Assembly (NCBI GenBank): GCA_044448905.1
Contig: JBIOHJ010000041.1
Coordinates: 1-23,304, forward strand
DNA: 23,304 bases
DNA from: JBIOHJ01 sp044448905
GTDB taxonomy: Bacteria > Bacteroidota > Bacteroidia > AKYH767-A > OLB10
Direction: 5' to 3'
This document shows positions 7,859 through 14,625 of this stretch, piece after piece (within the stretch, counting starts at the first letter, position 1; each line of letters begins with the position of its first letter). Both the position numbers and the translations under genes were made by a program. The notes beneath the pieces were generated by a model. That model had not been told where the DNA came from and ran no database searches. It saw only the letters and a program-made list of their open reading frames with translations.

Positions 7859-9121
7859 CTATGTCTTTTGTTTTATTTTTTTAGCTGCAGGAAAAAGAAC
7901 ATTATTCAAAATCAGGCGATAGCCGGGGCTGTTAGGATGAAGATTTAAATCGGTTGGGGGGTCGTAAACCATGTGCTGGTAATCTTCGGGGTCGTGACCG
8001 CCATAAAAAGTCCACGTGCCTTTGCCGAAATCGCCATGAATATATTTTGCATAACCGCCCGGTTTATTTTCGCCCATTACTAAAACTTCGGGTTTGATAA
8101 AACGCTTGTCGAATGCTGTTGTTTGCCCCATGAATCCTTTAATAATCTGTTCGTGGTTCTGGCAAAGCATAGTTGGCACAGGATCCCACTTAGCGGAAAA
8201 TTCAAACAATGAAAAAAAATCTTCGTTGCGGCTTATTCCTTTTTGGGCGGGAATAATATCAAGGTTCGAAAATTCGTATTCCATCGGGTTGGTGCTTAAG
8301 CGAAAATCTTTGAACGCAAATGTTTTTGAGAAATCGAGCTTCGAATTGTAATCGGGAGTAGTGCCGTCAGCGTCATACATGCGTTCCGCAATATCCAAAC
8401 CTTCAGCAGCAAGGGCAATGTCATACGAATCGGTGCCGGAGCACATGGTAAATGTGTAACCGCCACCTGCCGTAAACTCTTTTATCTTTAAAGCCACAGC
8501 AAGCTTTAATTGCGATACCTTGCTGAAACCAAGCTTGTGCGCCATGGCTTCATCGGTGCGAACCTGTTCCTGGTACCAGGGCGCTGTGTGATACATGGCG
8601 AAAAATTTTCCGTACTGTCCGGTAAAGTCTTCGTGGTGCAGGTGCATCCAGTCGTACTTGGGTAAAAGACCGTTTATGATTTCTTCGTCATACACTACTT
8701 CGTAAGGAATTTCGGCATAGGTGAGGGCTAACGTTACGGCATCATCCCACGGTAATTTATTTTTTGGTGAGTAGACGGCAACTTTAGGAGCTTTCTCGAG
8801 CTTCATCACTTCCATATTTACCTGCGGGTCGGCAATTTCCTGCCGGATGGCATCGGCTTGCCCGTTTGCAATTACGGTAAAGGTTACTCCGCGTATGGTA
8901 CATTCTTTTTCGATGGAGGGAGCCTGCGGAATTAAAAAGCTTCCGCCACGGTAGTTGAGCAGCCATTCCATAGTTATATCATTCCGCAAAACCCAGTATG
9001 CAATTCCGTATGCTTTCAGGTGGTTGCTCTGGGCATTGTCCATGGGAATTAAAATGTAGGCGGCTTTGGATGCAATGGAAATTGCAAAAAGAAAAATGAT
9101 AAGGAGGAGTTTGAGTTTCAT
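7859..9121 (-). CDS. Secreted protein of the family often labelled asparagine synthetase B; function unknown
   Basis: The protein is 420 residues. Residues 1-20 form a signal peptide (MKLKLLLIIFLFAISIASKA), so the protein acts outside the cytoplasm. Family-typical stretches, as I recall them, are YILIPMDxxQxxHLKAYGIAYW (22-43), VAVYSPKNKLPWDDAVTLALTYAEIPY (114-140), WMHLHHEDFTGQYGKF (158-173) and a glycine-rich turn with Cys227 (GGGYTFTMCSGTDS). The end, WTFYGGHDPEDYQH..., suggests a flavodoxin-like or ThuA/class I amidotransferase-like fold. There is no N-terminal nucleophile Cys2 and no ATP-pyrophosphatase motif, so asparagine synthesis is very unlikely. It is convergent with the porin and has a TAATTTTG element upstream. 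Its actual function is unknown. Confidence 0.85.
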   Translation of the reverse strand: MKLKLLLIIFLFAISIASKAAYILIPMDNAQSNHLKAYGIAYWVLRNDITMEWLLNYRGGSFLIPQAPSIEKECTIRGVTFTVIANGQADAIRQEIADPQVNMEVMKLEKAPKVAVYSPKNKLPWDDAVTLALTYAEIPYEVVYDEEIINGLLPKYDWMHLHHEDFTGQYGKFFAMYHTAPWYQEQVRTDEAMAHKLGFSKVSQLKLAVALKIKEFTAGGGYTFTMCSGTDSYDIALAAEGLDIAERMYDADGTTPDYNSKLDFSKTFAFKDFRLSTNPMEYEFSNLDIIPAQKGISRNEDFFSLFEFSAKWDPVPTMLCQNHEQIIKGFMGQTTAFDKRFIKPEVLVMGENKPGGYAKYIHGDFGKGTWTFYGGHDPEDYQHMVYDPPTDLNLHPNSPGYRLILNNVLFPAAKKIKQKT

Positions 9122-9138
9122 TAACTGATAATAAGTAG

Positions 9139-9146
9139 CAAAATTA
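9139..9146 (-). promoter_or_regulatory. -7 element TAATTTTG of the secreted family gene
   Basis: Minus-strand match to TAnnTTTG, 17 bases before the ATG at 9121. No good -33 element was found. Confidence 0.45.
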
Positions 9147-9185
9147 TAGTAAATAAAATTGTGGGGATGAAAATACCATGAGAAA

Positions 9186-9216
9186 TTGGAGGGGTGAGGT
9201 ATTAAAATTACTTTTG
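9186..9216 (+). promoter_or_regulatory. Promoter of the DUF218 gene (TTG - 20 bases - TACTTTTG)
   Basis: TTG at 9186-9188 and TACTTTTG at 9209-9216 are separated by 20 bases, which fits the Bacteroidota -33/-7 architecture. The ATG at 9236 follows 19 bases later. Confidence 0.65.
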
Positions 9217-9235
9217 ACAGGATAAAAATTTTTGA

Positions 9236-9952
9236 ATGGCTAAAATAATTTTACGCGTAAAACATATTTTAATAAAATGTGCTAAATGGTTTTTCGGAAT
9301 AGTTGGTTTAATTTCTTTTTCATTTTTTGTCTTAAGCTTTACTGATATTCCATATTATGCATATCATTGGTTAGGCACAACAAATGTTAAGCTGACACAA
9401 AAGCCTGATCTTATAGTTATACTTGGCGGTAGCGGTATGCCAAGTCCCGATGGTTTAATCAGAACTTACTATGGTGCACTTGCAGCCAAACAGTTTAAAG
9501 AAGCTGAAATTATTATTGCACTTCCATACAACGAAAATGGCAGCTTATATCAATTAGAATTAATGGCGCATGAGCTCATTGTTAAAGGCATAGATTCATC
9601 GCGAATAAAATTTGAGCCATTGGGATTTAACACACATTCGCAAGCGGTTAATATTGCCTCAATGGTTGGCTCAAATAAAAATAATCTTTCCCTTTTAATA
9701 ATAACATCTCCCGAACACATGTATCGTTCAGTAAAGACATTTAGAACGGCTGGTTTTGCTGATGTAGGCGGAGTTCCAACTTTTGAAAAGCCGATAGATG
9801 AGGAAAAGGCAAAAGACAAAGAAAAATCAGAAGACACGCGAATAAAAAGCCTCGATTTAAGATACAATATGTGGAGCTATCTTAACTATGAGCTTTTAGT
9901 AATGCGCGAATACTTGGCAATTTTATATTATAAAGTAAAAGGTTGGATGTGA
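9236..9952 (+). CDS. DUF218 (YdcF/ElyC-like) membrane-anchored protein
   Basis: The protein is 238 residues with one membrane segment near 17-36 (KWFFGIVGLISFSFFVLSF). A DUF218 domain follows: KPDLIVILGGSGMPSPDGLIRT (56-77) carries the GG-x-G nucleotide-like turn and the conserved arginine. Further along are GIDSSRIKFEPLGFNTHSQAVNIASMV and LLIITSPEHMYRSVKTFRTAGF, the standard SSRI...NT...EA and S-x-x-H-x-x-R-(S/A) blocks of the family. ElyC and SanA relatives affect envelope integrity and polyprenyl-carrier metabolism; for this protein the role is inferred only. It is a single gene, convergent with the lipoprotein gene at 9991-10467. Confidence 0.85.
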   Translation: MAKIILRVKHILIKCAKWFFGIVGLISFSFFVLSFTDIPYYAYHWLGTTNVKLTQKPDLIVILGGSGMPSPDGLIRTYYGALAAKQFKEAEIIIALPYNENGSLYQLELMAHELIVKGIDSSRIKFEPLGFNTHSQAVNIASMVGSNKNNLSLLIITSPEHMYRSVKTFRTAGFADVGGVPTFEKPIDEEKAKDKEKSEDTRIKSLDLRYNMWSYLNYELLVMREYLAILYYKVKGWM

Positions 9953-9990
9953 AAACGGTTGCTAAATTAAAATTGCAATAACCAACATAA

Positions 9991-10467
9991 TTATTGTTTT
10001 GTCAGAGTCCACGAGCAGTAGTAGGTACAGCAGACAGTGCCGGTGGGCATTCCGTTCAGAGTACCGTAAGTAAATACTTCCATTTCAACCAGTGCTGAAT
10101 TACCATTGATGGTAATGGTGCCTGTACGAATATTAAAAGCCTGAGATGGAGAATCGAAATAAGGTATATTGATAACGTTATTCTGGAGGGAGCCCGGAAA
10201 CGGTTCCGGTACATAACCAATAAGACCATTGATGGTGATAGCATTTCCATTTTGGCTGAAGGTAACATTAGAATTGGATTCGAGATGACCATTATCATTA
10301 CAGCCAGATGTTGTCACACAATTGGGAGAAACGAGATGCCCTTTCCATGTGCCGGATAGATCAACACCGGGGGTGTTGTTGCTTGAGCTGCCGGTAGTTG
10401 AGTTGTCCTCATCTTTTCCGCATGAGAATAAGAGAATTAGCAGCATTAATCCACTAAGATTTTTCAT
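9991..10467 (-). CDS. Small lipoprotein, possible lipocalin-like beta-sheet domain
   Basis: The protein is 158 residues from the ATG at 10467. An upstream in-frame ATG at 10605 is rejected because it would place the signal peptide internally and because a TATTTTTG element lies at 10483-10490, between the two. MKNLSGLMLLILLFSC ends in a lipobox-like L-F-S-C16, followed by the acidic GKDEDN tether and a Ser/Asn-rich linker, as expected for exported Bacteroidota lipoproteins. The body opens with LSGTWKGHL and has alternating strands and several cysteines (PNCVTTSGC; TVCCTYYC). That recalls lipocalin-like META/DUF-type domains, without a firm family match. The function is unknown. Confidence 0.75.
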   Translation of the reverse strand: MKNLSGLMLLILLFSCGKDEDNSTTGSSSNNTPGVDLSGTWKGHLVSPNCVTTSGCNDNGHLESNSNVTFSQNGNAITINGLIGYVPEPFPGSLQNNVINIPYFDSPSQAFNIRTGTITINGNSALVEMEVFTYGTLNGMPTGTVCCTYYCSWTLTKQ

Positions 10468-10482
10468 AACATCTATTTTGTG

Positions 10483-10490
10483 CAAAAATA
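10483..10490 (-). promoter_or_regulatory. -7 element TATTTTTG of the small lipoprotein gene
   Basis: Minus-strand match to TAnnTTTG, 15 bases before the ATG at 10467. It supports that start over the longer in-frame alternative. Confidence 0.5.
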
Positions 10491-10629
10491 TGTTTTTTGC
10501 CGCACAAACCGCACGGCTGATCCAAACAAATTGTGGTTCGCATTTTTCGGGGTTGGATTTGGGAATTAGGTTACTTTTGACGGAGGAATTGTTTGTGAGA
10601 ATCAAACAATGACGAATTGCCGCAGGTTA

Positions 10630-10926
10630 CTAATTTTCATCACATAATGTGTCAGATAGTTTTTTACCAAGTATCCCATAAGTTTTAAGCTTGTTCATTT
10701 GAATGGTTTTATATGAAACCCCATTAAAATAAAAAGTTTTGCTGCCGGGAACTTGCGAGAGCGGATAGACTTTTATGGTTTCAGATACCGGGATATCTTT
10801 AAAACTTCCATATTCTACTCTTAGAAAAATTATTCTTTTAAAATCTTCCTCCCTAACCCCTACAGTCATTTCTGAATATTCATAAATCGCATATTCTTTT
10901 TGTATTTCAACTTCTATCTTTCTCAT
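10630..10926 (-). CDS. Hypothetical protein, 98 residues
   Basis: The frame opens with MRKIEVEIQKEYAIYEYSEM and ends SDTLCDEN. It has no signal peptide, membrane segment or recognised domain. The composition is ordinary for the genome (mixed Lys/Glu/Ile/Tyr) and the sequence alternates like a small beta-rich domain, so it looks like a real protein rather than a chance frame. A near-consensus -7 element (TATCCTTG on the minus strand, 10945-10952, one mismatch) lies 18 bases before the ATG. It precedes the small lipoprotein gene on the same strand but is separated from it by 162 bases. I do not recognise it. Confidence 0.55.
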   Translation of the reverse strand: MRKIEVEIQKEYAIYEYSEMTVGVREEDFKRIIFLRVEYGSFKDIPVSETIKVYPLSQVPGSKTFYFNGVSYKTIQMNKLKTYGILGKKLSDTLCDEN

Positions 10927-11008
10927 ATTATAAACGTTTTTTCACAAGGATAATTAAATTTTTTCACTAATCAAAACCAAGTAATTTTTAATGATAGACA
11001 ACTCCCGG

Positions 11009-11054
11009 CAGGTTATCATTTAACCTGATGGGTCGCGAAGCCCCTGTCAGGTTA
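11009..11054. repeat. Three-arm inverted repeat able to form competing hairpins
   Basis: CAGGTTA (11009-11015) can pair with TAACCTG (11021-11027). TAACCTGA (11021-11028) can instead pair with TCAGGTTA (11047-11054), an arrangement that also encloses a GGG/CCC pair (11030-11032 with 11041-11043). The middle arm is shared, so the two hairpins exclude each other. Confidence 0.7.
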
Positions 11055-11195
11055 TATAAAAATGAAAACGAAATAACCTTCTTTTTCCATTCAGCGTCTT
11101 CCCCCAACTTCCTCCTCCCATTCCCAAAAATTCTTTCATTTAATCAATAGCTGATAACCTTACTACCAAATTAACCTGTTTTTATCTTTTCCTTT

Positions 11196-11638
11196 CACCT
11201 TTGCCTCTCTTCTCTTCCGAAAAGTATCCTGTCAAAAAAGTCTTTTATCTGCTCAAAATCGCATTCTGTCCTTCGTAAAGTACAAATTATATCATCTCTT
11301 CAACCTTGCACGCTTCCTCTTTAACCTTGCACGTCATCTCCTCGACCTGAAATGTCTCCTCCTTAGTCTTGCATCCCTCTTCCCGCATCTTGCATGCCTC
11401 CTCCTCGATATAAAATCTCGTCTCCGCTGTATTCAATCTGTCATCCTAACACAATGCATCTGCCATCTTTTCAGTTGCCTCTCCTCTCCACAGCATTTTG
11501 CAACGCCTCTTGTACTTTACTCATCTCCTCCATCGCATTGAACAACGCCTCCTCAGTATCAAATTACGCTTCATCTGCTTGCATTCACCCGTTTTCTTAC
11601 ATGCATCTCATATCCTTGAAATCAATCCCCGAAGAAGT
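11196..11638. repeat. Degenerate 21-base tandem array (about 21 units)
   Basis: On the + strand the unit has TTGCA near positions 5-9 and a CTCCTC-like block at 16-21. The units starting at 11302, 11323, 11365 and 11386 are closest to each other; 11344 is more diverged. A 21-base phase can be followed outward from about 11218 to 11638. TTGCA or ATGCA recurs in register at 11454, 11580 and 11601. One extra base at 11407 shifts the phase, and the first unit (11196-11217) is 22 long. On the minus strand the units read GAGGAG...TGCAAG and give seven-residue heptads. Units are too diverged to be a recent expansion. There are no spacers, so it is not a CRISPR array. Confidence 0.75.
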
Positions 11639-11720
11639 TTCAAGTTCTTTTGGAAATTAACAAAAGATTGCTTCCCGCTTCATTCCTCACGGTTCTCAAT
11701 AACGCTTGAATTTATTTTTC

Positions 11721-13238
11721 CTAAAAAACTTTATCATCATCTTCCACGTCATCCATGCGGGATTTGCGGGTGATGCGGTCGGGTTCGGAAATGGCAAGGT
11801 GTTCTTCGGTAAATTCAAAGGCATCGAGGTCGGTGAACTTGGTGAGATGCCCGATGAATTTGAGGTTTACATTACGGAGAGCGCCATTGCGGTTTTTTGC
11901 GACAATTATTTCGGCAATGCCCTGTGTGGAATTACCCTGCTCGTCTTCGGTGAGGTCGTAATACTCCGGCCGGTAAATGAAAAGAACGAGGTCGGCATCC
12001 TGCTCGATGGCACCGGATTCGCGCAGGTCGGAAAGCTGCGGGCGCTTGGTGCCGCCACGCGATTCAACAGCGCGGCTTAACTGCGAGATGGCGATGATGG
12101 GAATATCGAGCTCTTTTGAAATGGCTTTGAGCGAACGTGATATGTTGCTGATTTCCTGCTCGCGGTTGCCTTGGCGGTTGTCCGTCCCGCCAACCATGAG
12201 CTGCAGATAATCAACGATGATGAGCTGAACTTTTTTCTCGGCAACGAGGCGCCTGCATTTTGCGCGAAGCTCGAAAATGGAAAGCGCGGGAGTATCGTCA
12301 ATATATATAGGAGCCTGTGTGATGGGAACAATTTTGGCATTGAGCTGTTCCCACTCGTGATGAGCGAGCTGCCCTTTGCGGATTTTGTCCGATGGAATTT
12401 CGGTTTCGCTCGCGATGAGACGGTTTACTAATTGTATGGACGACATTTCGAGCGAGAAAAACGCGACAGGCTTATTGAATTTTACAGCGGCATTCCGCGC
12501 AAGCGAAAGCACCATTGCTGTTTTTCCCATGCCGGGGCGGGCGGCAATAATTATTAAATCGGATTTGTGCCAGCCGGCTGTTACGCGGTCTAACTCGGTA
12601 AACCCGCTGGGAACACCGGTAACACCGCTGGGCTGGTTGGCTGCAAATTCAATTTCTTTGATGGCTCTTGAAATTAACGAAGGCATGCTTTCGTAATTCC
12701 TGCGGATGTTACCTTCGGCAATGGCAAAAAGATTTTTCTCGGCACTGTCCAAAAGGTTCAATACATCGGAAGTGTCTTCGTACGCATCACGGATGGTGTC
12801 GTTTGAAATGCGGATGAGCTCGCGCTGGATATATTTCTGAAGAATGATGCGGGCATGAAATTCGATGTTGGCGGCTGAGGCAATGCGGTTGGTAAGCTGG
12901 GTGATGTAATAAGGTCCGCCAACTAATTCGAGCTCACCGCTTTTTTTTAATGCATGTGTTACGGTGAGAATATCAATAGGCTCGGCTGAGTGAAAGAGCT
13001 TATGAATGGCTGTGAAAATTTTCTGATGCGATTCTTTGTAAAAACAATCGGGACGGAGAATATCTATTACGGCAGTTAATGCATCTTTTTCGAGCATCAA
13101 AGCACCAAGCACGGCTTCTTCGATATCTACAGCCTGCGGAGGTAATTTTCCAAGTCCCAGCAAAACCTGCTGACCGGATAAATTTTTAGAAGTTAGTTTT
13201 CTTTTGGACGATATGGGGGTTGATACGCTTTCACTCAT
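11721..13238 (-). CDS. dnaB: Replicative DNA helicase DnaB
   Basis: Ring helicase that unwinds DNA at the replication fork. The protein is 505 residues from the ATG at 13238. An upstream in-frame ATG at 13310 is rejected because the promoter (13280-13311) lies between the two. The N-terminal DnaB domain runs from LPPQAVDIEEAVLGALMLEKDAL (32-54) to about 170. The RecA-like ATPase domain has Walker A ARPGMGKT (233-240), Walker B VQLIIVDYLQLM (337-348, D343) and the C-terminal block DLRESGAIEQDADLVLFIYRPEYY (405-428). The tail is acidic (DDVEDDDKVF). No intein is present. It is a monocistronic-looking gene with no clear terminator. Read-through would enter the 21-base array as purine-rich RNA. 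Confidence 0.98.
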   Translation of the reverse strand: MSESVSTPISSKRKLTSKNLSGQQVLLGLGKLPPQAVDIEEAVLGALMLEKDALTAVIDILRPDCFYKESHQKIFTAIHKLFHSAEPIDILTVTHALKKSGELELVGGPYYITQLTNRIASAANIEFHARIILQKYIQRELIRISNDTIRDAYEDTSDVLNLLDSAEKNLFAIAEGNIRRNYESMPSLISRAIKEIEFAANQPSGVTGVPSGFTELDRVTAGWHKSDLIIIAARPGMGKTAMVLSLARNAAVKFNKPVAFFSLEMSSIQLVNRLIASETEIPSDKIRKGQLAHHEWEQLNAKIVPITQAPIYIDDTPALSIFELRAKCRRLVAEKKVQLIIVDYLQLMVGGTDNRQGNREQEISNISRSLKAISKELDIPIIAISQLSRAVESRGGTKRPQLSDLRESGAIEQDADLVLFIYRPEYYDLTEDEQGNSTQGIAEIIVAKNRNGALRNVNLKFIGHLTKFTDLDAFEFTEEHLAISEPDRITRKSRMDDVEDDDKVF

Positions 13239-13279
13239 AATAAAACTCAAAAAGGGTTTAGTAAAAATTTTAGGGGATT

Positions 13280-13311
13280 CAAAAGTACAATGAGAAAATG
13301 CGCTAAGCAAA
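13280..13311 (-). promoter_or_regulatory. dnaB promoter (TTTG - 20 bases - TACTTTTG)
   Basis: On the minus strand TTTG (13308-13311) and TACTTTTG (13280-13287) are 20 bases apart. This is the clearest Bacteroidota-type promoter in the window. Transcription would start near 13274, about 35 bases before the chosen dnaB start. Confidence 0.75.
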
Positions 13312-13380
13312 AAAAAATTTGAAAATAGTTTTGAACAATCGTTTGGAAATTAATTTGAAAATTATAAGAGGGGGAGAATT

Positions 13381-13477
13381 GAATTATGAATGCTGAATTA
13401 TGAATTGTGAATAAAGCAATCGTAAATAAATATGAATATTATGAATGAGATTCCTCGCTTCGCTCGGAATGACATTC
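13381..13477. repeat. Dispersed-repeat-like sequences in the dnaB-accA gap
   Basis: The 318-base gap between dnaB and accA (13239-13556) holds the dnaB promoter, a direct repeat GAATTATGAAT (13381-13391 and 13395-13405), and a segment at 13447-13477 containing TTCCTCGCTTCGCTCGGAA. From memory, both resemble short sequences scattered in intergenic regions of many genomes. Nothing else is seen in the gap. Confidence 0.4.
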
Positions 13478-13556
13478 GGTTGTTTATTAGTGTGCAGGCG
13501 GGATTTCATCAATCAGGAAAGATGTCTAATGTTGATTTGAAAGTTGACTTTAAATT

Positions 13557-14516
13557 TTAAACTTTCTGTTCTTCGTTAAAAACTCCCATTGAGGAAAATT
13601 TCTGAATCCGTTTATTAATCCGTTCATCGGGATTCATCTCTAAAAGCGGAACCAGTTGTTTTTGGATTTCGGATTTTACGGTCTTAAATATTTTTTCGTG
13701 ATTCGAGTGTGCGCCACCCAGAGGTTCTTTAATGATGCCGTCAATCAATTTCTGCCCGAGCATATCCTCTGCGGTAAGCTTTAAAGCTTCGGCAGCTTTT
13801 TCTTTGAAGTCCCAGCTACGCCAGAGAATGGAAGAACATGATTCGGGAGAAATTACAGAGTACCATGTGTTTTCGAGCATCAAAACCACATCGCCAATTC
13901 CAATACCAAGCGCACCTCCCGAAGCACCTTCACCTATAATGATGCAGATTACCGGAACTTTAAGCATTGCCATTTCATAGAGGTTGCGGGCAATAGCCTC
14001 GCCTTGACCGCGTTCTTCGGCTTCCAAACCGGGATACGCTCCTGGTGTATCAATTAATGTAACAACAGGTTTGTTAAATTTTTCGGCAAGCTTCATTAAA
14101 CGCAATGCTTTGCGGTATCCTTCGGGATTAGGCATTCCGAAATTGCGGTACTGACGCATTTTGGTATTGTTGCCTTTTTGCTGACCAATAAACATGATGG
14201 TTTGCTGGTCGAACATTCCAAAGCCGCCAATCATGGCTTTATCATCCTTTACATTACGGTCGCCAAATAATTCAATAAATTTTCCACCGGTAAATGCATT
14301 AATATAATCAAGCGTATAGGGGCGTTCTGGGTGCCGCGACAGCTGAACTTTTTGCCAAGCAGTTAAATTGCTGAAAATATTTTTTTTTGTCTCTTCAATT
14401 TTTTTCTCAAGCTCAACTACGAGCTTTTCGGTATTGACCTTGCCTTTAGCGCCAATCTGCTTTGCTTTGTCAAGCTGCTCGGTAAGCTCTTCGATGGGTT
14501 TTTCAAAATCAAGCAT
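13557..14516 (-). CDS. accA: Acetyl-CoA carboxylase carboxyltransferase subunit alpha
   Basis: The protein is 319 residues, the usual length. With AccD it transfers the carboxyl group from biotin to acetyl-CoA, giving malonyl-CoA for fatty-acid synthesis in the cytoplasm. The N-terminal coiled-coil helix (LDFEKPIEELTEQLDKAKQ) is typical. Core motifs are LSRHPERPYTLDYI (59-72), FIELFGDRNVKDDKAMIGG (80-98), TLIDTPGAYPGLEAEERGQGEAIA (153-176), and the oxyanion turn GEGASGGALGIGIGD (195-209). accD is not in this window, as is common in this phylum. The gene diverges from ispE, with 109 bases between their starts. A weak 7-bp hairpin (13539-13545 with 13560-13566) overlaps the stop. Confidence 0.98.
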   Translation of the reverse strand: MLDFEKPIEELTEQLDKAKQIGAKGKVNTEKLVVELEKKIEETKKNIFSNLTAWQKVQLSRHPERPYTLDYINAFTGGKFIELFGDRNVKDDKAMIGGFGMFDQQTIMFIGQQKGNNTKMRQYRNFGMPNPEGYRKALRLMKLAEKFNKPVVTLIDTPGAYPGLEAEERGQGEAIARNLYEMAMLKVPVICIIIGEGASGGALGIGIGDVVLMLENTWYSVISPESCSSILWRSWDFKEKAAEALKLTAEDMLGQKLIDGIIKEPLGGAHSNHEKIFKTVKSEIQKQLVPLLEMNPDERINKRIQKFSSMGVFNEEQKV

Positions 14517-14560
14517 AACTGCGGTTATTAAGTCGTTGGGTAATCAGGTAATTAGTTTTA

Positions 14561-14568
14561 CAAATGTA
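14561..14568 (-). promoter_or_regulatory. -7 element TACATTTG of accA
   Basis: Exact minus-strand match to TAnnTTTG, 44 bases before the accA ATG. Confidence 0.55.
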
Positions 14569-14602
14569 AAATTAAAAATGATTTTGTTTTAAATCATCTT
14601 TA

Positions 14603-14610
14603 TAGATTCG
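14603..14610 (+). promoter_or_regulatory. Possible -7 element TAGATTCG of ispE
   Basis: One mismatch to TAnnTTTG, with a TTTTG at 14582-14586 16 bases upstream. It is the best candidate in the gap for the rightward ispE gene. Confidence 0.3.
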
Positions 14611-14625
14611 CATAAATCTTAAGTG

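Larger units (their letters stand above)
10927..11720. other. Gene-poor stretch downstream of dnaB
   Basis: About 800 bases with no supported gene. They hold a near-consensus -7 element for the hypothetical gene (10945-10952), competing hairpins (11009-11054), a pyrimidine-rich stretch (about 11080-11195), the degenerate 21-base array (11196-11638), and about 80 unremarkable bases before the dnaB stop. Open frames on the + strand here are by-products of the repetitive, pyrimidine-rich composition. Confidence 0.7.

Noticed and set aside
9953..9990. Weak inverted repeat (GGTT...AACC, TTGC...GCAA) between convergent genes as a terminator
   Set aside because: The arms are only 4 bases and overlap, and there is no T run, so it is not supported.
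10468..10605. Longer form of the small lipoprotein starting at 10605
   Set aside because: It would bury the lipoprotein signal peptide at residue 47, and a -7 element lies inside the extension.
11196..11638. CRISPR array
   Set aside because: There is no conserved repeat of 24-40 bases separated by unique spacers, the unit is 21 bases and continuously diverged, and no cas gene is near.
11394..11773. Overlapping + strand open frames of 88 and 91 codons in the 21-base array
   Set aside because: They are Ser/Leu/His/Pro-rich, have no recognisable domain and follow the pyrimidine-rich repeat. The frames stay open because the + strand units rarely contain stops, not because they code.
11755..12696. 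Several + strand frames across dnaB
   Set aside because: All are antisense to the well-supported dnaB gene and show no domain.
13239..13310. Longer DnaB starting at 13310
   Set aside because: The promoter (13280-13311) overlaps this extension and the added 24 residues do not resemble DnaB.
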